A DNA stretch of 23,893 nucleotides from Poteriospumella lacustris (Eukaryota; Sar; Chrysophyceae; Chromulinales; Dinobryaceae), in contig SMOI01000441.1 in the NCBI GenBank assembly GCA_008000375.1, forward strand, positions 1 to 23,893. Direction: 5' to 3'. This document shows, piece by piece, positions 18,280 through 23,893 of the stretch (positions within the stretch are counted from its first letter, which is position 1; each line of letters starts with the position of its first letter). The position numbers were made by a program, and so were the translations under genes. Below the pieces are notes generated by a model. That model worked only from the letters and a program-made list of their open reading frames with translations. It did no database searches and was not told the origin of the DNA.

Positions 18280-18315
<36 letters not shown>

Positions 18316-18697
18316 TGCCGACGACGACGACGACGACGCTGACGACGCCGCCGACGCCGATGCGCCGGCCGCCGTCGACGGCGGCGACTGGCCGCTGGCC
18401 GCTGCCTTCGCCGCGGCGCTGGGCGGCGGCCGCGGCCGCAAGCGACCGCTGGCGCTCGTCGCGCCGCCGTCGCCGCGTGCGCCGCCGGGCGACGCGTCGG
18501 AGGCGGCCACCGACGGCGACGAAAGTGCCGCGGAGGAGTCGCCGCGGGCGAAGCAGCCGCGCGTGGTCAACGAGGCCGCGCGGGCCCTCGAAGCGCAGCG
18601 CCTGGCGCTCGAGGCGCTGCAGACGCAGCTGCGGCTCGAACAGACGCGCGCGCAGAAGACGCAGAGCTTCCTCAGCGCGGCGCTGCTGCGCGGCTGA
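15361..18697 (+). CDS. Probable C-terminal half of the SAC3/GANP-like protein, frames disrupted
   Basis: Coding signal continues on the plus strand without a start of its own but in changing frames. The frame whose codons begin at multiples of three carries a Pro/Ser linker (SPVSLLFKAAPSPSAP), then FG-nucleoporin-like GLFTPLPVATGFGAP near 15910, then a long Arg/Glu/Ala helix ending in KWWQRWRRLFAQRRLQRERF (near 16420). That resembles the helix before the CID region of GANP proteins. Between about 15600 and 15876 the better frame is shifted (LAARLARSKERQQERPPGA, then Pro/Gln runs). From 16685 to the TGA at 18695 a third frame is clearly coding, with FRLRVAA, amphipathic helices, an Asp-rich patch, a basic KRPLAL site and a final coiled coil. 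An intron-like GTGCGT...CGCAG at 16627-16684 separates the last two, but its phases do not match. It could instead be a separate gene. Confidence 0.65.
15561..15600. repeat. (GGC)n trinucleotide tract
   Basis: Forty bases of pure GCG/CGG repeat encode poly-Ala or poly-Gly depending on frame. The apparent coding frame shifts by one on crossing it, so its length is suspect. Confidence 0.9.
15847..15876. repeat. (CCG)n trinucleotide tract
   Basis: A nearly pure CCG run encodes poly-Pro in one frame; the apparent coding frame changes back after it. It is the second of two triplet tracts in the SAC3-like gene where frames switch. Confidence 0.85.
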
Positions 18698-18739
18698 ACG
18701 CCGCCCTGCGAGCGTCCGTCCTGTATGTACTTCCACGAC

Positions 18740-18744
18740 TGTAA
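18740..18744 (+). terminator. Candidate polyadenylation signal TGTAA (SAC3-like gene)
   Basis: TGTAACGG lies 43 nt after the stop codon at 18697. Its position fits a polyadenylation signal of the TGTAA type; this is inferred from position only. Confidence 0.3.
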
Positions 18745-18821
18745 CGGCTGTAGCGGCGGTAACGAACGTGACAAACGCAACGACCGAAGCAGCGACTGCG
18801 CTCGGCGACCAACAGCGACGC

Positions 18822-18950
18822 CGACAAATGACAAGTGACAGGGACCCAGCAGCGGGACGACAAGTGACAAGTGACTCACTGGCGAAACGACAATTGTCAG
18901 CGACACGACAAGTGACAAGTGACAGGCGAAGGTTAGGTGACAAGTTACAG
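18822..18950. repeat. TGACAAG minisatellite
   Basis: Six TGACA pentamers, mostly as TGACAAG heptamers and often in pairs (ACAAGTGACAAGTGAC at about 18859 and 18907), are embedded in shorter GCGACA relatives. The array lies 125-250 bp after the SAC3-like stop codon. It may be a simple minisatellite in the 3' flank. Confidence 0.75.
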
Positions 18951-19495
18951 CGACTCACTAGCGACAACAATGTAACGCGACTGGAATGATAAGCGACTGA
19001 TGCGGCGCGGCCGCGTGTATGTGCAATGGCGCACAAAGACGTCGCACCTGCCGCGCGGCGAGGGACAACTTTCTCGTTTTTTCTTGATTTTTGCAATTTT
19101 CTCGTGTTTCTGGCATATTTCTGGATCTTTTTTACGTGTTTCTGGTGTTTTTGTTTGGAGCGAGAATGCGACGACGGAGCAGCGACGTGGCGGACGCAGC
19201 TGGTGGCGTCGACGACGGCGCAGTGGGTAAACGAACGAACGAGGCTAGCAGGGAGAGCGGACAAAAGTGGCGGCGGGGCTGCGCGGGCGCAACGAGTGGC
19301 GGCCGCGCAGCGCCCTGCCGCGGTAACGTACGGGCGCCCGCGGGCGGCGCGTCTGCACCGGGAAACAACGGATGCACGGGCGACGCACAGCGCCCGCGGA
19401 GCGCAAACAACGAAGGGCAACGACAACAGACATTCACACAGACGGGCGGCGGCGACGGCGCCGAATAAACGCGCACAAATATCACGAGGGGCTCT

Positions 19496-20054
19496 TTAGA
19501 TGAAGGCGTGCAGCTGCGGCCGCGCCGGGCGCCGCGAGGACACAAAGAGCGACTCGAAGAAGTTCTTCGGCGCGACGACGCGCGGCTTCGCCGCCTTTTC
19601 GATCGGCGGCAGCGGCTCTTCCTCGGCGTCGTCCTCGGCCAGCGTCGTGCCGACCGCCTCCTGCTTAAACTCGCTGTCGAGTCGCTGCTGGAACTGGTAG
19701 ATCGACGTGCGCACCTCCGCGACGGTCTTTTCGGGCGTACGACAGGCCGCCAGCTTGCCGAAGAGCGTGAAGTTCGTCTGGCAGTCTGCGACACAGTCAG
19801 CGCTCAGTTTCACTGCGCTCGGTGACCAGCTCCACTTGAGGACGCTTACCTTTCGAGCAAAATTCGTCCGTCGTGCGACGGCTGATGCGGTACGAGTACG
19901 AGCAGTTGCGACAAATGCCAACCAGCTTCTCGGAGCGCGGAGAGAAGTCTACGGAGTCCGAGCTGAGCGACAAGGGAGACGTTGCACGAGAGGAAAGGGA
20001 GGGCGAACGTGGGGAACAGCAGCTGTCGATCAGAGAGAGGTGGTGGGTCATCAT
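19496..20054 (-). CDS. Small protein with FCS-like zinc finger
   Basis: Exon 1 (19850-20054) and exon 2 (19496-19785) are joined by a 64-nt GT-AG intron in phase 1, giving 164 residues. A Ser-rich N-terminus precedes a C-x2-C-x14-FCS-x2-C motif (C48, C51, C66, C70; ICRNC and EFCSKDC). The last Cys and its preceding Asp are encoded across the splice, so the zinc site is complete only in the spliced product, which supports the intron. The pattern resembles FCS/FLZ-type or MYM-like fingers used for protein-protein contacts. After it come a helical stretch (EKTVAEVRTSIYQFQQRLDS), an acidic segment and a basic/aromatic tail (KNFFESLF). I do not recognise the family. The start could be either of two adjacent ATGs (20054 or 20051). 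Confidence 0.75.
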
Positions 20055-20566
20055 GGTGGCCGTTGGTTGTTCGTAGGCGAAGGAAGAAAATGAGGAAAAC
20101 GCGATTAGAGAGTCAGTGGCATCCGGTGGTGTGGTTCAAGGACAGCGATGTGCGCGATCTAGCAACAGGGGGCCAAGAGAACACACAGCCTTATCGAATG
20201 TGGCCGTGGAGGCTCTTTAGCGACAAAGATATCGAGCGGTCGGCGCTGCGCAGTGCCGCCGACGCTGAGGTAGTTGTCGCACCGACAGACCTCCACTGTC
20301 CTGCTGGGTCGGCTGGGGGCGCACTCACATTCCCGGGCCGGCTGCGTAACGTCCGGCCTGCGGTGGCGCTCAGTGCACCACTCACCCAGCGGCACACACT
20401 CCCTCCGCCTCCCTCCGATTTCCGCGCGATCTCCGCGCGATCTCCGCCAAAGCGGCTGCTGCGCCGGCGGGAGGCAGGATCCAACTCGAAACATTCAACC
20501 GCTCGGCTCGCACCGAAGATCGCGCGCCACAATCGATAGAGCGACCCGCTGCTGACCACTGTGAAC
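20055..20566. promoter_or_regulatory. Divergent promoter region, FCS gene and scramblase
   Basis: This 512-bp gap lies between the two divergent starts. Near 20416-20448 a tandem CCGCGCGATCT occurs beside CCGCCAAAG, which on the minus strand reads CTTTGGCGG, an E2F-like core. No TATA box is evident. Frames within it look non-coding. Confidence 0.45.
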
Positions 20567-21863
20567 ATGGAAAAAGGAAACTACAACCCCTCGATGGCCT
20601 ACATCCCCGTCGCCACGGCGATCCCGGCCTTCGCCGCCTTCCAGCCTGCTGACGTCCCTGCGGCCTGGCACCAGTAAGTTCTTCGCACATTTCAAAATAC
20701 TGGCACTTCCTCTTACCGACTGTTCGTTTTGCCTGTGTAGAATCCCTTCGGATGTCTGGGGCGTCGTGCAGAACACCAACTTCTTCACCGTCCGTCAGCA
20801 CGTGAAGCTCTTCCCCAAGACCTGCTGCGCCTGCCCTCCGTGCGTGAAGCAGGAGAACACCTACTCCATCTACGCCGGTCTGAACCAGGACAGCCAAGCG
20901 GAGTTCCTCCGCGTGGACGAGGTCAGCGACGACTGGAACCGCTGCTGCTGCGCACCGTACCACCCCGTCAAGGTACGTCCCCGCCCCCAACGCCGCCGTC
21001 TCTCGTCGCCGCTCACTGTCAACTCTTCTCGTATTGTGCGTTCCGTACAGCTCGAGGTCCGCCCGTACGTGCCCGTGCCCGGTGAGGGCGGTCGCTCGGA
21101 CTGGTCGCACGTGTCGCGCGACATCGGCGCGTCGTGGGGCTCGATGAGCGTGATCAACCGCGCGACGGCCATCCGCGACATGTACCGCCAGTTCCCGCCG
21201 CTCATCACGATGATCCGTCACGACGGCCAGCGCTGCTGCTTCCCCTTCCGCTCGCCGTGCCGCTGGCTCGACACGTTCGTGTGCTTCGAGTGCTGCCAGG
21301 ACGGCATGGACGTGTACGCGGGCACGCTCGAGGACGACCCGAAGGGCGAGAAGGGCCGCCCCTTCGAGCTCGACGGCCAGCGCGACCGCCTCATCGGCAA
21401 GGTGACGCAGCCCATCTACGGCGGCTACTGCAACCCCGAGGTGCACCTGCAGACGGCCGACGCCAGCGAGCCCTTCGCGAAGCTCACCGGCCCGTGCTTC
21501 TTCGGCGGCTGGTCCGAGTGCTGCTGCAACTTCTCGTTCCCGCTGACGTCCTTCAACAACAAGGACTCCAAGGGCGACCTCGGCGTCGTCACCAAGCAGA
21601 AGCCCACCTCGCTGGCCGGCGCCGTGCGCGAGCTCACCTCCGAGGCCGACGTGTACACGATCGGCTTCGGCTCGCCCAGCGTGACGCCCGCGCAGAAGGT
21701 GACGACGCTGGCGTCCCAGCTGCTCATGGACTACATGGTCTTCGAGGGCAACACGGAGAAGTGCTCGTCGGACGACAACTTCATCTACTGCTACTGCTGC
21801 TACTTCATGTGCCTGGGCGCCCTCTGCCCCGTCTACGTCGCCATCCCCAAGCGCGTCAACTAA
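20567..21863 (+). CDS. Phospholipid scramblase family protein
   Basis: Scramblase-family proteins are Cys-rich, usually palmitoylated membrane-associated proteins linked to Ca2+-triggered lipid movement. Three exons (20567-20673, 20741-20972 and 21051-21863) with introns of 67 and 78 nt, both GT-AG, join to 383 residues. The order of family elements is kept: FFTVRQHVKLFP, ENTYSIY, the Cys cluster DWNRCCCAPYHPVKLEVRP across the second splice, CRWLDTFVCFECCQDGMDVY, IGKVTQPIYGGYCNPEVHLQ, KLTGPCFFGGWSECCCNFSF, GVVTKQKPTS, and near the end LASQLLMDYMVFE. The C-terminal segment is hydrophobic and Cys-rich (FIYCYCCYFMCLGALCPVY) before a basic tail, as expected for the membrane-inserting end. The ATG sits 35 codons before the first intron. 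The actual activity (scrambling or other) is not established for protist members. Confidence 0.9.
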
Positions 21864-22965
21864 GCCCCAAGCCCCTCGACCCGGCCCCCTCTCTCACCTT
21901 CTCTCGGCCGGCCCATCTCTCTGCCCATCTCCCTTTCTCTCTCTCGTAGCCGTCGTAGTGTTCGCAGTATTCGTTTCGCACTCGGCCACAACATCGCCTC
22001 GTGTCGTGTGTCTGTCCTTTCGTCCATTGGTTCTCCGCACCGCGACCCCTCTCGCTCTGCGAATCGCGTGTAAGACACGCCTAACGTATTGTTCGTTTCT
22101 CCCTCCTCCGCCGTCGTCTCTCGGTGTCGCGCCCCGCCGCTGTGTGTCGCAGTGTGTCGCAGTGTGTTCCGTGTTCCGTCTGTGTTCCGTCCGTGTGTCC
22201 GTGTCACCTAAAAACCTAGATCCTGTCTGCCACACCCCTCAGCCCCTCAGCCCCACAGCCCCACAGCCCCCACCCCACACACTGCCAACAAACAGAGGAA
22301 CACTCCCCCCCCCCCCCCACTCAAAGCGGAACGTACGATTAGCGATGGCACTGGCACTCGAACCCGCAGAGCAGGTATGTACAGCTGTATGTGTACCTAC
22401 AGTCAGTCTGTATCTACACTGTAGATACATACATACGCCTAGGACCGAACTGGTCCAGACGAACAGACGAAGACGAGACGCAGAAGCTCTCACGGTGGCT
22501 GTGGTCTGAACCAGTCCGAACCAGTCTGGTGGTCTGTTGGTCTGGTGGCTTATACTTCGCCACACACTGTACACGCTATACTCTACTGCTCTACTATACT
22601 GTACACGCTATACACACTGTGCTGTACATACTGTACACACTGTACATACACACTGTTACATACACACTGTACATACATACTGTTACATACTGTTACATAC
22701 TGTACATACATAGTGTACACACTGTACACACGGTACGCCAGTCAACGATGCCCGACCCAGAGGGCAGTATACAGTATACAGTACACTGCATGAGATGCTG
22801 CCACCCCACCAACACAACACAACACTGGGGCGCTGGGTCGGTCTGGGCGCTGGGCGCTGGACCGACGGCCGAACCGCCGAACCAGCTGCTCGCCACCGTC
22901 GCAGCTCAGCTGCTCAGTTGTGCACAGCAACGGAGCTACACAGGACACGCGGCCGCCGTGTCTCG
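21864..22965. other. Scramblase 3' flank and microsatellite region
   Basis: After the scramblase stop comes a pyrimidine-rich stretch (about 21880-21950, CTCTCT runs), a TGTAA at 22069-22073 (a possible polyadenylation signal), TGTGTC/CCGTGT runs to about 22205, a CCCCACAG tandem (about 22240-22275), a run of 14 C (22305-22318), and then the TGTACA-rich microsatellite. No coding frame has gene-like composition. Confidence 0.6.
22376..22780. repeat. TGTACA/ATACACTG microsatellite
   Basis: Many short units of the form TGTACATAC, ACTGTACACAC and ACTGTTACATAC are packed most densely at about 22565-22735, with outliers either side. TGTACA is itself palindromic, so the array can form many small hairpins. 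Composition is far less GC-rich than the genes. Confidence 0.85.
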
Positions 22966-23893
22966 TCAGCGACGCGGGTGGCGCGGCGACTGACGCGGCG
23001 GCAGCGGCCGCTGCGGCGAGCGCAGGTCCTCGCCGAAGCGCAGGAAGCTCAGCCCCGACACCTGCGACACCTGCGACACGTCGTCGTCGTCGTCGTCGAC
23101 CGCTGCGGTGGCGGCGGTGGCGGCGGTGGCGGCTCTGGCGGCCGGCTGCAGCGGCGGCAGCGACAGCGATCGCAGCGGCTGCAGCGGCTGCGTCGCTGGC
23201 GACTGCGCCTCGGCGTCGTCGTCTTCGAGGAAGCCGCCGCTGCGCAGGCCATCCGCGTCACCGCCGCCGCCGCCGCCGCTGGCCTCGTGTCGTGGGAAGC
23301 GGCCGCGCGGCAGCAGCGGCGCGGCAGCAGCCCGCGCGCAGCCAGCGCCGCGACGACGGGCAGCGCTGCGCGCGGACTCGGCGGCTGCGCCGCGTGAGGC
23401 GACTCGCGTCGCGTCGGCGCCGCCAGCGCGTCGAACAGCCCCGGCGCCCGCGTCGGCGATGTCGGCCGCAGCGGAAGCAGCAGCGCCGGCGACAGCGGCG
23501 GCGGCAAGCGCACGGCGACCGCCGCCGGCGACGGCGCCGCGTCTGCGTCGCTGGGCGAATCTGCGTCTCTGGGCACTTCTGCGTCTTTGGGACCATCTGG
23601 GTCTGGGTCTGTGTCTGGGTTTTGGTCTGGGTCTGGGTCTGGCTCCGTTTTCGTTTCGTCGAGGCGCGGCGCCTCGACCGGCGGCTGCTTCGGCGGCGCA
23701 GGTGACGCGTCGTCGTCCGCAGCGGCTGCGTCGCAGTCGCTGTCGACGGCAGCCCGCGCAGCGCGGAGAGCTTCGTCGATGAGCGTCGCAGTCGCCAGCG
23801 CCGCGGCGGAGCCGCCGCCAGCGGCGACAGCGTCGGCGGCGTCGGCGTCGCGACCGGGCAGCAGCACGAGCGACGGCCGGCCGCGCGGCCCCG
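22966..23893 (-). CDS. 3' part of a low-complexity gene, runs off the window
   Basis: Two minus-strand frames look coding. From the right edge, one reads RPSLVLLPGRDADA, a helix LIDEALRAARAAVDSD, then ETKTEPDPDPDQNPDTDPD (encoded by GGGTCT repeats) and a Pro/Ala/Asp linker including GLFDAL, down to about 23330. From about 23330 to the TGA at 22968 another frame reads LLPRGRFPRHEA, GGFLEDDDAEAQSP, a Thr/Ala run, six Asp, VSQVSQVSGLSFLRFGEDLR and a basic end. The switch (about 23290-23400) has no obvious splice pair, so it is a missed intron, a sequence error or a real frameshift. The start lies outside the window. The family is not recognised; composition suggests a disordered, probably nuclear protein. 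Confidence 0.55.
   Translation of the reverse strand, partial: GAARPAVARAAARSRRRRRRRCRRWRRLRRGAGDCDAHRRSSPRCAGCRRQRLRRSRCGRRRVTCAAEAAAGRGAAPRRNENGARPRPRPKPRHRPRPRWSQRRRSAQRRRFAQRRRRGAVAGGGRRALAAAAVAGAAASAAADIADAGAGAVRRAGGADATRVASRGAAAESARSAARRRGAGCARAAAAPLLPRGRFPRHEASGGGGGGDADGLRSGGFLEDDDAEAQSPATQPLQPLRSLSLPPLQPAARAATAATAATAAVDDDDDDVSQVSQVSGLSFLRFGEDLRSPQRPLPPRQSPRHPRR

Larger units (their letters stand above)
18698..19495. other. Gap between converging genes: minisatellite and T-rich island
   Basis: This lies between the stop of the SAC3-like gene (18697) and the end of the minus-strand FCS gene (19496). It holds the TGACA-rich minisatellite, then a strikingly T-rich tract at about 19070-19160 with repeated TTTCTGG, unlike the GC-rich surroundings. 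GC-rich sequence with overlapping spurious frames follows. No supported gene is seen. Confidence 0.5.

Noticed and set aside
16346-19426. 1026-codon minus-strand frame
   Set aside because: Antisense of the SAC3-like C-terminal half; Arg-rich shadow of GC-rich codons, running into the minisatellite.
19026-19499. 157-codon frame with a transmembrane segment
   Set aside because: The hydrophobic segment is a by-product of the T-rich tract, and the rest is unbiased and overlaps the end of the minus-strand gene.
22545-22793. Small frames in the TGTACA microsatellite
   Set aside because: Tyr/Thr/His repeats that simply translate the simple sequence.
1-23893. tRNA, rRNA, CRISPR array or complete transposon
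   Set aside because: No cloverleaf, rRNA core, spaced identical repeats or transposase/reverse transcriptase motifs were recognised by eye; tRNA and covariance-model searches would be needed to exclude small RNA genes.

Overview
The window is nuclear DNA from a GC-rich eukaryote, almost certainly a microbial one. The genes carry short GT-AG spliceosomal introns (57-122 nt), coding regions are strongly GC-biased at third positions, and the recognisable products are eukaryotic housekeeping proteins: a 20S pre-rRNA endonuclease, a mitochondrial complex III assembly factor, a SAC3/GANP mRNA-export protein and a phospholipid scramblase. A phytol-kinase-type enzyme begins with an ER-type signal peptide followed by a transit-like stretch. 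That is the leader expected in an alga with a complex (secondary) plastid, such as a haptophyte, stramenopile or cryptophyte. The exact lineage cannot be read from the sequence.

Layout. 1-5 kb: NOB1 (minus strand, 508-2565) lies between two inverted repeats. At its 3' side, arms of 114 bp (1-114 and 421-534) put the last codons of a second, oppositely oriented NOB1 copy at the window edge. At its 5' side is a 2.1-kb fold-back (2780-4852). Its arms are nearly identical, and its centre holds a broken copy of the first three exons of the complex III chaperone gene found intact 9 kb away. 4.85-8.1 kb: a gene-poor stretch with degenerate repeats. 8.1-10.4 kb: a long minus-strand gene for an unrecognised acidic protein with a C4 zinc-binding motif. 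11.1-12.25 kb: phytol kinase-like gene (plus), preceded by a cluster of promoter-like motifs. 12.3-13.5 kb: the intact UQCC1/CBP3 gene (minus), convergent with the kinase at only 76 bp. 14.05-18.7 kb: SAC3/GANP-like gene (plus). Its SAC3 half is clean, but its C-terminal half changes reading frame several times in triplet-repeat DNA. 19.5-20.05 kb: a small two-exon minus-strand gene with an FCS-like zinc finger. 20.57-21.86 kb: a three-exon scramblase (plus). 21.9-22.97 kb: a pyrimidine-rich 3' flank and a TGTACA-rich microsatellite. 22.97-23.89 kb: the 3' part of a low-complexity minus-strand gene that runs off the window.

No operon-like logic joins the genes; they are unrelated housekeeping and organelle genes in divergent and convergent pairs. 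The most unusual content is structural: repeated inverted duplication around NOB1, one event involving a piece of UQCC1, plus frame flips in the SAC3-like gene. All coordinates and splice sites were read by eye. No alignment, splice-prediction or database search was run.
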